This document shows, one piece after another, positions 52,161 through 61,221 of a DNA stretch of 64,000 bases. Origin of the DNA: Winogradskya humida (GTDB taxonomy: Bacteria > Actinomycetota > Actinomycetes > Mycobacteriales > Micromonosporaceae); NCBI RefSeq assembly GCF_016862215.1, contig NZ_BOMN01000067.1, positions 1 to 64,000 of the forward strand. Direction: 5' to 3'. The notes beneath the pieces are model-generated. The model ran no database searches. It was not told the origin of the DNA and was given only the letters and a program-made list of their open reading frames with translations. Position 1 is the first letter of the stretch. Every line of letters begins with the position of its first letter. The translations under genes and the position numbers were made by a program.

Positions 52161-52198
52161 CCCACCATGCTTCCACCTCCCCCAGTGTCTCCATCGGC

Positions 52199-52405
52199 CT
52201 GGACCGGCGGCTGAAGGATGTTCCCTGGGCGCGGCTCGGGGTGATCGCGGTGGTCTTTGTTCTCGGGTGCGGTGCGTTGCTGGTCCGGCGCAGCCTCTAT
52301 GACGGTGTAGAGAATCGGGTCATAGACAATCAGGTCCCCAGCGCAGGGCCGGAAGCGGTCTTTCCGAAATCCGAGCCTGACCACACAGCGCAACCCCGCG
52401 AATAG
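52199..52405 (+). CDS. Possible small membrane protein without a conventional start
   Basis: This frame encodes DRRLKDVPWARLGVIAVVFV..., one hydrophobic helix followed by a charged tail ending SEPDHTAQPRE and a TAG at 52405. It looks protein-like (basic before the helix, acidic after). The only upstream in-frame candidate is the CTG at 52199; no ATG or GTG exists before the frame enters the opposite gene. It occupies the otherwise empty 52161-52577 gap. It may be a truncated gene or chance. Confidence 0.25.
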   Translation: MDRRLKDVPWARLGVIAVVFVLGCGALLVRRSLYDGVENRVIDNQVPSAGPEAVFPKSEPDHTAQPRE

Positions 52406-52577
52406 CGCAAGTCGGGCAAGTGGCATCTGTCACAAATGCTGCGGTTTGAGCGTGGGCCGCCGATCGGGCAAGTCTCTAATCGACCCTTTGGTGGAGGCCG
52501 GCGGAAGGCGGCTTCTCTTACGGTTGCACCCGATTCGCACCCCGAATCGCACCGAGACCGCAACCCCCGGAGAACTG

Positions 52578-54962
52578 ATGCGCCTGTCCCATACCGTCCG
52601 CCTGAGGGTGGCTGTCATCGCCGCCGCGGTGGCGTTGCCGGCTGCGTTCGCAGCCATGGCAGCTGCCCCCGCGTATGCCGCGTCCGCCGCGGTGTCGTCT
52701 GCTGCGCCGGCCTACTCGCTGACTTCCAGCGTGAGCCCGGCCGCGATGACGTTCGCGGACTGTGCGGCCGATTCGACCTGTGTTGTGGCTGCCGCGCCCA
52801 AGGGCGGGGCCGCTGACGATTACACGTCGCTTTCGCAGGCGGTGGCTTCGGCTGCTTCTCGTACGCGCTCCGCGGTGGTCGCGGCTGACGGCTCGGTGAC
52901 GTCGGCTCCGGTTACTGCGACGGTGTTGCTGCGGGCCGGGACGTACCGGCTGACCAAGGGTCTGGCGCTGCCGGTGAACGTGAACCTGCGCGGTGCCGGG
53001 ATCACGGCCACGAGCCTGGTCATGGATCCGACGGTGAACTGGAAGAACTTCAGCTTCGGGTTCCTGGTGCGTCCCGCTGACGCGAAGGAGGCCGGCAGCA
53101 CGAACCTCGTCGCCGACCTGACCGTCAACGGGAACTGCCGGACCGACGCGGGTTCGGCGACCGCCGCTGATCTGCCGGGACAGCCGGGTGTGGACTGTGA
53201 CTTCCGGTCGGCGCTGGGGGCGAGCACGAACACCGGCGGCGGGATCAAGGCCGGGGACAACTGGACCGTACGCCAGGTGCGGTTCACGAACCTCGAGTAC
53301 TTCAAGCTGTGGGTGTCGCAGGTCAAGAACGTCAGCATCGTCGACAACCGGTTCGACAACTGGGGTGGCGCCGAGTCGGGCGACGAGGACAACATCGGCG
53401 GCGGCCGGAACGACGGGGTCGTCATCGAGAACAACCAGTTCGACGCGACGATCCGGGGCAACAGCTTCGACTTCGTCAACTCGGTCCGGACGACGGTGCG
53501 GAACAACGTCGTGCACACCAGGCCGGCTGTCGCGGCGGCCCGGGGCGTCAACGAGTACGGCAACATGTACTTCGAGGGGCTCACGCAGGCGCAGGCGACC
53601 GGTAACACGCTGGAGGGCGCGCACATCGTGCTGACCTCCAACGCGAACTACACGCACGTCGCGCCGAACAAGGACATCACGAACCCGCGGGACAACCTGA
53701 TCGCGGGCAACCGGATCCTCGACTCGTACACCGTCGGGGTGGCCATCGGTTACAGCGACTACCTCGACGCCGACGGAACCTACGGCACCCTGGGCAGCCT
53801 GAGCGATGACAGCGGGGACAGCGGGGACCACTACGTCCGGGCCGGCGGCAACAACGTCGTCCGGGACAACGTCATCGAGCGGTCCCGGCAGTCCGGCATC
53901 CTCGTGTACGGCAACCAGGACGTGAAGACCACCGCCGACTCGATCACGGGCAACCGGGTCGTCGACGCCGGCTTCGGCGGGTCGACGGAGTACAACACGG
54001 GTGCGGGCCGCGTCGACACCTCGGGGATCGCGCTGTCGGTGGGCACCGGAGACGCGATCTACGGCAACACGATCGTCGACGACCAGGCCAAGCCGACCAC
54101 GTGGTACGGCGTGCACCTCGGCGCCCGCAGCAAGTCGTCCGCGCCGTCCGGCACGGTGCTGACCGGCCCTAACGGGGAGAAGAACACGACTTCCGGGATT
54201 GTCGGCGCTGCTGTGCGTACGGCAGCGCTGGCTCCGGAAGGGGCGACCGGTCTCGCAGCCGACAGCAACTCGCTGACCTGGACCGAGTCCTACGCCGGGG
54301 TCAACACCGTCGCGGGTTACAAGGTTTTCCGTGACGGCAAGCAGATCGCGGATCTTCCGGTCGGCAGCTCGGCGGTCCCCGCGAACCTGATGGACGACGA
54401 CGCGGCGAGCCTGGAGTCGGTTTCCGGCGTTTCCGCCTGGACGGCCGGTTCCACCACGAAGATCGCCCGTAACACGTCGTCGGGTGCGATCGGCGGCTCT
54501 TCGCTGGCGCTGACGGCCACTTCGGCGGGCCAGATCAACGTGACGGGTCGCAAGTCGACGGTCACCGCCGGCACGACGTACACCTCGGTGGCGTCTTTCC
54601 AGGCTTCGTCGACCGGCCGGGTTGTCCGCGCGGGTCTCACCTTTACCGACGCGAATGGCAAAGTCACGCGTCTCGCGACGTCCAACAAGGCTGCCGTGGA
54701 TTCCGCTTCCGGCTGGGTGACCAGCTCGTATTCGGTTGTCGCGCCGGCGGGATCGGTCTCTGTTCAGGCCTTCATCATGGTCGAGGGCGCCTCCGCGGGG
54801 GAGACCCACTTCCTGGACCGTCTCGGCCTTGTCACCGGCACCGCGACCGAACAGCTCTCGCTGTCCTCTTCTTCCGTTGTCGCGGGCTCTTCTTACTCTG
54901 TTGTGTCCTACCGTGCTGACAGCGGCGATTTTTCTGGCGTCTCGAGCGTTTCCATCTCCTGA
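52578..54962 (+). CDS. Secreted right-handed beta-helix protein
   Basis: The ATG at 52578 has GGAGA 6 bp upstream and starts the signal peptide (MRLSHTVRLRVAV...AYA-A); 44 earlier in-frame codons are dropped. 794 residues. Residues about 90-560 are a parallel beta-helix with recurring N-x-V/I-x-x-N-x-F/I rungs (VKNVSIVDNRFDNWGG, NDGVVIENNQFDATIRGNSF, NNVVRDNVIERSRQSGILV), as in pectate-lyase-fold and polysaccharide-modifying enzymes. An FN3-like stretch (about 580-625) and a C-terminal carbohydrate-binding-like beta-sandwich follow. No certain catalytic residues are visible, so it could be a lyase, hydrolase or binding protein. Confidence 0.82.
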   Translation: MRLSHTVRLRVAVIAAAVALPAAFAAMAAAPAYAASAAVSSAAPAYSLTSSVSPAAMTFADCAADSTCVVAAAPKGGAADDYTSLSQAVASAASRTRSAVVAADGSVTSAPVTATVLLRAGTYRLTKGLALPVNVNLRGAGITATSLVMDPTVNWKNFSFGFLVRPADAKEAGSTNLVADLTVNGNCRTDAGSATAADLPGQPGVDCDFRSALGASTNTGGGIKAGDNWTVRQVRFTNLEYFKLWVSQVKNVSIVDNRFDNWGGAESGDEDNIGGGRNDGVVIENNQFDATIRGNSFDFVNSVRTTVRNNVVHTRPAVAAARGVNEYGNMYFEGLTQAQATGNTLEGAHIVLTSNANYTHVAPNKDITNPRDNLIAGNRILDSYTVGVAIGYSDYLDADGTYGTLGSLSDDSGDSGDHYVRAGGNNVVRDNVIERSRQSGILVYGNQDVKTTADSITGNRVVDAGFGGSTEYNTGAGRVDTSGIALSVGTGDAIYGNTIVDDQAKPTTWYGVHLGARSKSSAPSGTVLTGPNGEKNTTSGIVGAAVRTAALAPEGATGLAADSNSLTWTESYAGVNTVAGYKVFRDGKQIADLPVGSSAVPANLMDDDAASLESVSGVSAWTAGSTTKIARNTSSGAIGGSSLALTATSAGQINVTGRKSTVTAGTTYTSVASFQASSTGRVVRAGLTFTDANGKVTRLATSNKAAVDSASGWVTSSYSVVAPAGSVSVQAFIMVEGASAGETHFLDRLGLVTGTATEQLSLSSSSVVAGSSYSVVSYRADSGDFSGVSSVSIS

Positions 54963-55031
54963 CCCCCTCCGCGTGTCCCTGTCTCTCTCACAGGACTAAT
55001 ACTGCAGGGCCAAGTTCAAGCGAACCTCTAG

Positions 55032-55072
55032 ACCGGCTCCGGTGACCCGCAAGGTCCCGGAGCCGGTTTTTT
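55032..55072 (+). terminator. Intrinsic terminator with T-tract
   Basis: ACCGGCTCCGG (55032-55042) pairs perfectly with CCGGAGCCGGT (55057-55067), followed by a run of six T to 55072. This is the most classical Rho-independent terminator in the window, 70 bp after the beta-helix gene. Confidence 0.92.
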
Positions 55073-55156
55073 CATGCTTCCAGGCGTAAATGCCGTGCGG
55101 TCTCCGGACCCGGCGGCCTACCCTTCGATCATCACCGCGAGCGAAGGGGGCAGGCC

Positions 55157-55261
55157 ATGCGTTACCGCATCGACCTCGTCATCCCCGCGTCGCGTTTCGA
55201 GCTGATCCTCGTGTCCCGCGTGCCCGGCTCCGGGTGCGCCACCGGAGCTGGACGTTCCTGA
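55157..55261 (+). CDS. Possible 34-residue leader peptide upstream of the EF-G paralogue
   Basis: An ATG at 55157 with a strong GAAGGGGG ribosome-binding site opens a 34-codon frame (MRYRIDLVIPASRFELIL... ending GCATGAGRS) that stops 72 bp before the EF-G-like ATG. The 3' part holds a hairpin (GCTCCGG 55227-55233 with CCGGAGC 55242-55248). The downstream gene itself has only a weak ribosome-binding site, so a translational or transcriptional attenuator is possible. It could also be a chance frame. Confidence 0.4.
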   Translation: MRYRIDLVIPASRFELILVSRVPGSGCATGAGRS

Positions 55262-55333
55262 CCGTTACCCCGCACAGGGGAACGGGCGGGCGGGCGCTGT
55301 CCACCGTCGGATCAAGCTCGAAAGATCATCATC

Positions 55334-57256
55334 ATGCGTGTCCGCAACCTCGGCATCCTCGCCCACGTCGACGCCGGCAAGACAACCCTGACCGAACGCA
55401 TCCTGTACGCCACCGGCGCTACCCACAAACGTGGCGAGGTGCACGACGGGACCACCGTCACCGACTTCGACCCGCAGGAACGTGACCGCGGCATCACCAT
55501 CTCCGCGGCCGCGGTCACGTTCGAGTGGGACGGCGACTGGATCAACCTGATCGACACCCCCGGGCACGTCGACTTCTCCGACGAGGTCGAGCGTTCGCTG
55601 CGGGTGCTCGACGGCGCTGTCGTCGTCTTCGACGGGGTGGCGGGCGTCGAACCGCAGAGCGAGTCCGTGTGGCAGGCCGCCGACCGGTACGGCGTACCGA
55701 GGATCGCCTTCGTCAACAAGCTCGACCGCGCCGGGGCCGACCTCGACGCGGTGCTCACCTCGATCCGGGACCGGCTCGGTGTCACCCCGCTCGCGGTGCA
55801 ACTGCCGATCGGGCGCGAGGACGGCTTCGAAGGCGTCATCGATCTCGTCGCCATGCGCGAGCTGACGTGGGCGGACGGTGTCCTGCGCACCCGGCCGGCC
55901 CGGTCGGCCCAGGCACTGACAGCGCGTACAGCGCTCGAGGAAGCCGTCGCGGAACGGCACGAGGGAGCGCTGCGGGAGCTCGGGAACGTCTCCGATGGCA
56001 CCCTGCGACTGGCGTTGCAGGAGTTGACGCACAGCGGCGGGATCGTGGTGGTGCTGTGCGGGTCGGCGTACCGGAACAAGGGCATCGAGCCGCTGCTGGA
56101 CGCCGCGGTCGACTACCTGTCCCGCCCCGGGCCCGGTGGCGACGCGAGCGGTGATCTGGCGGCTCTGGTGTTCAAGGTGCAGGCGAGCAGGCTCGGGCGG
56201 CTGACGTACGTGCGGATCTACGACGGGACTGTGCGGAAGGGGGACGTGGTGTGGGATGCGCGCGGTGGGCGTACCGAGCGAATTGCCAGGATCCTGCGCA
56301 TCCAGGCCGACCGGTACACCGCGGTGGAGCAGGCGGAAGCCGGCGACATCGTCGCCCTGACCGGGATGAAGGCCGCGACGGCCGGGACCACCCTCTGCAC
56401 CCGCGAGCACCCGGTGCTGCTCGAGGAACCCCGCACGGCCGAGCCGCTCGTCTCGGTGGCGGTCGAGGCGCGCAGCAACACCGACGTGCAGCGGCTGTCC
56501 ACCGTGCTGGCGTACCTCGCTGAGCAGGATCCGTCGCTGGTCGTGCGCACCGATCCGGAGACCGGGCAGATCCTGCTGTCCGGCCTCGGCGAACTGCACC
56601 TCGAGGTCGCCGTGGAGAAGGTACGCACCGACAGCGGCCTGGCTGTCACCGTCGGCCGGCCGCAGGTCTCCTACCGCGAAACCATCGTGCGTGGGGTGAC
56701 CGGATTCGTTCACCGGCACGTCAAGCAGGACGGCGGCGCGGGTCAGTTCGCCCACGTCGTACTGGATGTCGCTCCCCTGCCGGAGGGTGACTTCGAGTTC
56801 GAGTCCGCGGTGACCGGCGGGCGGGTGCCACGCGAGTACGTTCGCGCGGTCGAGGCCGGCTGCCGGGAAGCGCTCGGGGCAGGTCCGGTCGGCGGGCATC
56901 GGGTGACCGGGCTGCGGGTCACCCTCACCGACGGTGCCACGCACTCCAAGGACTCGTCGGAGATGGCGTTCCGCGCGGCCGGGCGGTTCGGGCTGCGGGC
57001 GGCGCTGCAGGCCTGCGAGATGGTGGTGCTCGAGCCGGTCGCGGAGGTCACGGTGAGTGCGCCGGAGGACGCGCTCGGTGCCGTGCTCGGTGATCTTGCC
57101 GCGCGGCACGGCCAGATCATCAACTCATCGGCACGTACGGTGACCGCGCTCGTTCCGCTCGCTGAATTGTTCGGGTACGCGACTCAGCTGCGCAGCCGGA
57201 CGAGTGGGCGCGGGACGTTCACCTCGCGGGCGGCGGGCCACCGCGCAGCGGCATAG
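55334..57256 (+). CDS. EF-G-like translational GTPase (EF-G paralogue / ribosome-protection-like)
   Basis: 640 residues. G-domain motifs: AHVDAGKTT (10-18), RGITISAAA, DTPGHVDF and NKLDRAG. The C-terminal domains retain EF-G features (KQDGGAGQFAHVVLDV, VPREYVRAVEAGCREAL, SSEMAFRAAGRFGLRAA, GDLAARHGQI, LFGYATQLRSRTSGRGTFT). It is about 60 residues shorter than a housekeeping EF-G, mainly for lack of the G' insertion, a size shared with Tet(M)/OtrA-type proteins, but its sequence is closer to EF-G. The role may be a secondary elongation/recycling factor or antibiotic protection; the sequence does not decide. A leader ORF precedes it. Confidence 0.85.
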   Translation: MRVRNLGILAHVDAGKTTLTERILYATGATHKRGEVHDGTTVTDFDPQERDRGITISAAAVTFEWDGDWINLIDTPGHVDFSDEVERSLRVLDGAVVVFDGVAGVEPQSESVWQAADRYGVPRIAFVNKLDRAGADLDAVLTSIRDRLGVTPLAVQLPIGREDGFEGVIDLVAMRELTWADGVLRTRPARSAQALTARTALEEAVAERHEGALRELGNVSDGTLRLALQELTHSGGIVVVLCGSAYRNKGIEPLLDAAVDYLSRPGPGGDASGDLAALVFKVQASRLGRLTYVRIYDGTVRKGDVVWDARGGRTERIARILRIQADRYTAVEQAEAGDIVALTGMKAATAGTTLCTREHPVLLEEPRTAEPLVSVAVEARSNTDVQRLSTVLAYLAEQDPSLVVRTDPETGQILLSGLGELHLEVAVEKVRTDSGLAVTVGRPQVSYRETIVRGVTGFVHRHVKQDGGAGQFAHVVLDVAPLPEGDFEFESAVTGGRVPREYVRAVEAGCREALGAGPVGGHRVTGLRVTLTDGATHSKDSSEMAFRAAGRFGLRAALQACEMVVLEPVAEVTVSAPEDALGAVLGDLAARHGQIINSSARTVTALVPLAELFGYATQLRSRTSGRGTFTSRAAGHRAAA

Positions 57257-57266
57257 CACTCGGGGG

Positions 57267-57299
57267 CCGGGCCTGGTCCTTTCGCTGGACCGGGCCCGG
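57267..57299 (+). terminator. Hairpin after the EF-G-like gene
   Basis: CCGGGCCTGGTCC (57267-57279) pairs with GGACCGGGCCCGG (57287-57299) with one mismatch and a 7-nt loop, 10 bp past the stop. T-rich sequence follows (CTTCTCGCTGTGCTTTCTTG). Confidence 0.75.
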
Positions 57300-57348
57300 G
57301 CTTCTCGCTGTGCTTTCTTGTCGGACCCGGCCCGTAGGGTCCGGGATC

Positions 57349-57927
57349 ATGGGCAGCACTTATCAGACGATTCTCGCTACCGGCGCGCTTGACGACGTGC
57401 GCGCCGCGGTGGCCGGGTCGGGGCAGCGGGCGGTCGTGATCCCGGTCGGCGAGCAGCGCTGGGCCGTCGTGCCGGAGGACGAGAACGGCTGGGCCCCCAC
57501 CGACGATCTCGCCCGCCTGCTGAGCCGCCCGGCCGGCGCACTGGCCGCCGCCTTCAGCGTCTTCGACTCCGACGTCCTGGTGGCCGGCCTGTTCCGCGAG
57601 GGCCGCGCATTCCACGACTACCTGAACAAACAGCAACTCGTCGAGCAGGACTGGGACGACGACGACAACGAGATCCAGGTCGACCATCTCGGCCGCATCT
57701 ACCCCCTCGACGCAACTCCCCCATCCGGTGCATACGGCGCCGACCCCGAGGTCTTCGCACCCTTCGCCCCGGGCGACGTCGATCTGCCCGCCGTGCGGGC
57801 CAACCTGACATCCGAGCAGTCCATGGCCAACTCCCAGCACCACGAGCTGCTCCACCTACTCGGCCTCGACCCACGCCCGTTGCAGATGCGCTATGCCGAC
57901 GCGCTCAAGTCCGGCCTGGGCGTTTGA
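57349..57927 (+). CDS. Conserved-looking hypothetical protein
   Basis: The ATG at 57349 is chosen (MGSTYQTILATGALDDV); 13 upstream codons overlap the terminator region. 192 residues, acidic, no signal peptide or membrane segment. An N-terminal alpha/beta region (RAVVIPVGEQRWAVVPEDEN) is followed by FSVFDSDVLVAGLFREGRAFHDYLN and an acidic stretch of five Asp around residue 105. The C-terminus (HHELLHLLGLDPRPLQMRYADAL) looks like a small helical interaction motif. No family recognised. Confidence 0.65.
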   Translation: MGSTYQTILATGALDDVRAAVAGSGQRAVVIPVGEQRWAVVPEDENGWAPTDDLARLLSRPAGALAAAFSVFDSDVLVAGLFREGRAFHDYLNKQQLVEQDWDDDDNEIQVDHLGRIYPLDATPPSGAYGADPEVFAPFAPGDVDLPAVRANLTSEQSMANSQHHELLHLLGLDPRPLQMRYADALKSGLGV

Positions 57928-57971
57928 CCGGTTCTGCCAGGTCGGGCGCCAGGTCTGGCCGGCGTGGGCGG

Positions 57972-58775
57972 TCAGGTCTGGTGGTCCAGCCAGCCGCAGT
58001 CGGAGCAGACGTCGAAGCCGCGGAACTGGGCGAGGCGGCGGCCGCCGCAGGCTGGGCAGACGACGCGGTAGTGCTCGTGGTGGGTGTTGCCGCGGCTCGG
58101 GGGGAAGACGACGGTGAAGAACATCCGGCGTTGCCAGCGGCCGTCGCCGGGGTCGACCGCGAGGACGCCGGAGCGGAGGCGGACGTCGACGCGGGCGAGG
58201 AGCCGGGTGCCGGCGGCGGCTGTGGGCGGGGTCAGGAGCAGGCCGGCCACGTCGGCGGGTTTGGCGTCCTCGATGCCGGAGATGATCGTGGATTCGCGGC
58301 GTACCCCTTCGGCGCCGACCGGGCCGATCGGGAGTTCGGTGCACCAGGCCGGGCGCGGGCCGGGGTCGGACTGGCCGAGCCGGGTGCGGAAGATCGTCCA
58401 GAGGCCGAGCTGCTCGGAGCCGACCAGGCCGATCTTCACGTCGGAGCCGCGCTCGTCGTTGAGGCCGACCAGTTCCGGCCCCCACTTGGTGGCCCGCTGC
58501 GCCGCGGCGACCGCCACTCCGACCCCCGGGTAGAGCACGTCGGCAACCACTTCGGTGAAACGCCACAGTCCACCACGGGCCACGTCGCCGGCTATCTCGT
58601 CGCAGCGGGCGGCGGCCCATTCGGAGACCCGGCGCTGCTGCGGACGGTCGGGCAACTGCGGACGGCGGCGCGGCGCGGGAATCCGGGCCCGGGGCTCGAA
58701 CCAGGACTGCCGCTCCCGGGGGTCTTCTCGGTGGGTGTTGCGGGGTTCCTTTCGGTGGCCGTAACGCATAGACAC
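57972..58775 (-). CDS. Hypothetical protein with C-terminal zinc ribbon
   Basis: 267 residues from a GTG at 58775 (an ATG at 58769 is equally possible). The N-terminus is highly basic and Pro/Arg-rich (residues 1-50). The middle domain includes VSEWAAARCDEIAGDVARGG and ELVGLNDERGSDVKIGLVG. The C-terminus carries two zinc knuckles, CPACGG and CSDCG, spaced as a rubredoxin-like ribbon. Nucleic-acid or protein binding is likely. It converges with the hypothetical gene at 57349. Confidence 0.65.
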   Translation of the reverse strand: MSMRYGHRKEPRNTHREDPRERQSWFEPRARIPAPRRRPQLPDRPQQRRVSEWAAARCDEIAGDVARGGLWRFTEVVADVLYPGVGVAVAAAQRATKWGPELVGLNDERGSDVKIGLVGSEQLGLWTIFRTRLGQSDPGPRPAWCTELPIGPVGAEGVRRESTIISGIEDAKPADVAGLLLTPPTAAAGTRLLARVDVRLRSGVLAVDPGDGRWQRRMFFTVVFPPSRGNTHHEHYRVVCPACGGRRLAQFRGFDVCSDCGWLDHQT

Positions 58776-58904
58776 ATGCTGTCACCGGGTACCTACCGCG
58801 GCCACCTCAACGGGACCGGACCGGAGCCGTCAGATCGCCCGTGAGCTGCATGATCTGACGATCCGGCCGCGGCGCAGGGTCCTTCGTTCGGGTGACGGGG
58901 AGGG

Positions 58905-60110
58905 TCAGAACGCTCCTGTGTAGAGCAACCGGTTCGGGGTTCCGGCGCCCGGGCCGGCGACGACGCCGGGGGTCGCGGCGGACACGATCTCCGCGTGCAC
59001 GTCCGCCGGGGTCGCCGCCGGGTGCTTCGCCAGGTAGAGCGCCGCCGCGCCGGCCACGTGCGGGGCGGCCATGGACGTACCGCTGATCGTCCTGGTCGCG
59101 TTGTCGTCGGTGATCCAGGCCGAGGTGATGGTGAGGCCGGGTGCGAAGACGTCGACGCAGGTGCCGCGGTTGGCCCAGCTCGGTTTCTGGTCGGTGTTGT
59201 CGACGGCGGAGACGGTGAGGGCGGCCGGAACCCGGGCCGGCGACTGGGTGCAGGCGTCCAGGGGGAGGAGGCCGAGCGGTCCGCCGTTGCCGGCCGCGAT
59301 CGCGTAACTCACGCGGCCGGCGATCGAGCGGCTGACGGCGGCGTCGAGGGCCGGGTCCGGTCCGCCGCCGAGGCTCATGTTGGCGACCGCGGGCTTGACC
59401 GCATTCGCCGTCACCCAGTCGATCCCCGCGACGACCTGCGCGGTCGTGCCGCTGCCTTCACAGTTCAACACCCGGACCGCCACCAGTTGTACGCCCTTGG
59501 CGACCCCGAACGAGCTGCCCCCGACCGTACCCGCGACGTGAGTGCCGTGACCGTTGCAGTCATCGGCCGCACCGCCGTCGATCGCGTCGAACCCGCTGGT
59601 CGCACGGCCGCCGAAGTCCGCGTGCGTGGTGCGGATGCCGGTGTCGATGATGTACGCGTGCACGTTCGACGCGGATGTCGAATACGTGTACGTCGTGCTG
59701 AGCGGCCGGGTGCGCTGGTCGATGCGGTCGAGTCCGTACGACGGCGGATCGGTCTGCGTGGTGCTCGCGTGGTGCACGATGTTCGGCTGCACGGCGGTGA
59801 CCGCGGGGTCGGCGGCCATCTTCGCGGCCTGCTTGGCGGTCATCGTCGCCGCGAATCCGCGTACGGCATGCGAATAGGTCTGCCGGACCTTGCCGCCGTG
59901 CTTCTTCGCGAGCGCCCTGGCCTGGGTCTTGACCGCGGTGTCGTCCTGCTTCAGAAGGATCACGTAGCTGTCGGGTACGACGTCGGTCTCCGGAGCGACG
60001 GCAACCACGGCCCGCTCGACAGGCGCCGCGCCCGCGGTCGTCGGCACAGCCACGGTGCTCAGGGCCACGGCTGCGGCAGCCGCGACCGTTATCCGTGCGG
60101 ATGTCGGCAT
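58905..60110 (-). CDS. Secreted subtilisin-like serine protease (S8A)
   Basis: 401 residues; ATG preceded by GGAGGAGG. Signal peptide 1-28, an I9-type inhibitor propeptide (about 45-115: SYVILLKQDD... AVQPNIVHHA), then the catalytic domain with Asp156 (AYIIDTGIR), His188 (DCNGHGTHVAGT) and Ser346 (ISGTSMAAPHVAG), plus AAGNGG as oxyanion Asn region. It is complete and should be active extracellularly, like other secreted subtilisins of the proteinase K branch. The divergent gene at 60214 encodes a likely regulator; 103 bp separate the starts. Confidence 0.95.
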   Translation of the reverse strand: MPTSARITVAAAAAVALSTVAVPTTAGAAPVERAVVAVAPETDVVPDSYVILLKQDDTAVKTQARALAKKHGGKVRQTYSHAVRGFAATMTAKQAAKMAADPAVTAVQPNIVHHASTTQTDPPSYGLDRIDQRTRPLSTTYTYSTSASNVHAYIIDTGIRTTHADFGGRATSGFDAIDGGAADDCNGHGTHVAGTVGGSSFGVAKGVQLVAVRVLNCEGSGTTAQVVAGIDWVTANAVKPAVANMSLGGGPDPALDAAVSRSIAGRVSYAIAAGNGGPLGLLPLDACTQSPARVPAALTVSAVDNTDQKPSWANRGTCVDVFAPGLTITSAWITDDNATRTISGTSMAAPHVAGAAALYLAKHPAATPADVHAEIVSAATPGVVAGPGAGTPNRLLYTGAF

Positions 60111-60213
60111 CTGCGCCTCCTCCAGTTAGATCACGGTTACTCAAAGTGAAGGTAGCAGCTTGATCGGCCACCAGAATGTGATCGCCGGGCGGGTGTGTTC
60201 GTAGAGTTGCCGC

Positions 60214-61185
60214 ATGGAGCCCGATCTCGGCGTGCTGACGGAAGCGGAGCAGCACGCGTACCGCCTGCTCGTCCGGCTCGGCGGAGCCGGCGCCGACGAC
60301 CTCGCCGCGCACGACGCGATGTCACCCGCCGAGGCAGCGGCGGTCCTGGAAGGCCTGCGCACCAAAGGGCTGGCCGGCGCCGGGCCGATCTACCACCCGC
60401 TGCCGCCGGACGTCGCACTCGGCGACGTGCTCCTGCGCCGGCAACAGACGCTCGAGAACGCGCGCCAGACCGTGGCCGCCCTCAGCGAGGACTACCGCAA
60501 CCACACCCGCCGGCGCAGCTCAGAACATCTCGTCGAGATCGTGGTCGGCGCGCAGGTCCTGCGACAGCGGCTGCGCGCGATGCAGGACGCCGCCCAGGAG
60601 GAGATCCTCTGGTTCTGCCGAGCCAACCCGCTCGCGATGGCCGGACCCGAGAACGCCGAGGAGAACTCGGCGCTCGGCCGCGGCGTGAAATACCGCGCGA
60701 TCTACGAACGCGAACTGCTCGAAAAACCCGGCGAGCTGCAGAGCATCCTCGAATCAATGGCCGCCGGCGAGGAGTCCCGCACGCTCCCCACCCTCCCCGT
60801 ACGCCTGGCAATCGCCGACCGCTCCCTCGCGATCTGCCCGCTCGTGCCCGACGAGTCCCGCGGCTTCGGCGAACCGACCGCCGCCCTGATCCGCTCCAGC
60901 GAACTCCTCGACGCCCTGGTCGCCCTCTTCGAAAGCTACTGGGAACGCGCGACGCCTCTCGTCGGAGAGACGCCGCGCGCCGAGTTGCAACAGTCCGAGG
61001 TCCTGCTGTTGTCGCTGTTCGTCTCCGGAATGCCGGACAAGTCCATCGCCACCCACCTCGGCGTCAGCAAACGAACCGTCCAGCGCCGCCTCGACCGCCT
61101 CATGGACCTCGCCGGCGTCGACACCCGCACCGGCCTCGCCTTCCAGGCCGCCCGCCGGGGCTGGCTCTCAGCCCCGAACGCCTAG
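60214..61185 (+). CDS. TrmB/LuxR-type helix-turn-helix regulator
   Basis: 323 residues. The N-terminal winged-helix region (LTEAEQHAYRLLVRLGGAGADDLA... SPAEAAAVLEGLRTKGL) resembles TrmB domains. A phospholipase-D-like or helical middle follows, then a C-terminal LuxR-like HTH near residues 255-315 (LLLSLFVSGMPDKSIATHLG, VSKRTVQRRLDRLMDLAGV). This TrmB-plus-HTH form is common beside secreted subtilisin genes in actinomycetes, and it is divergent from one here, so control of that protease is likely. Confidence 0.82.
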   Translation: MEPDLGVLTEAEQHAYRLLVRLGGAGADDLAAHDAMSPAEAAAVLEGLRTKGLAGAGPIYHPLPPDVALGDVLLRRQQTLENARQTVAALSEDYRNHTRRRSSEHLVEIVVGAQVLRQRLRAMQDAAQEEILWFCRANPLAMAGPENAEENSALGRGVKYRAIYERELLEKPGELQSILESMAAGEESRTLPTLPVRLAIADRSLAICPLVPDESRGFGEPTAALIRSSELLDALVALFESYWERATPLVGETPRAELQQSEVLLLSLFVSGMPDKSIATHLGVSKRTVQRRLDRLMDLAGVDTRTGLAFQAARRGWLSAPNA

Positions 61186-61221
61186 CGGTCGGCCTCGTCA
61201 GGGGTTGGCTACTGTTCTGGC

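Noticed and set aside
55334..57256. Firm call as a Tet(M)-type resistance gene
   Set aside because: Length fits, but domains III-V follow EF-G rather than Tet(M) motifs, so only a paralogue call is made.
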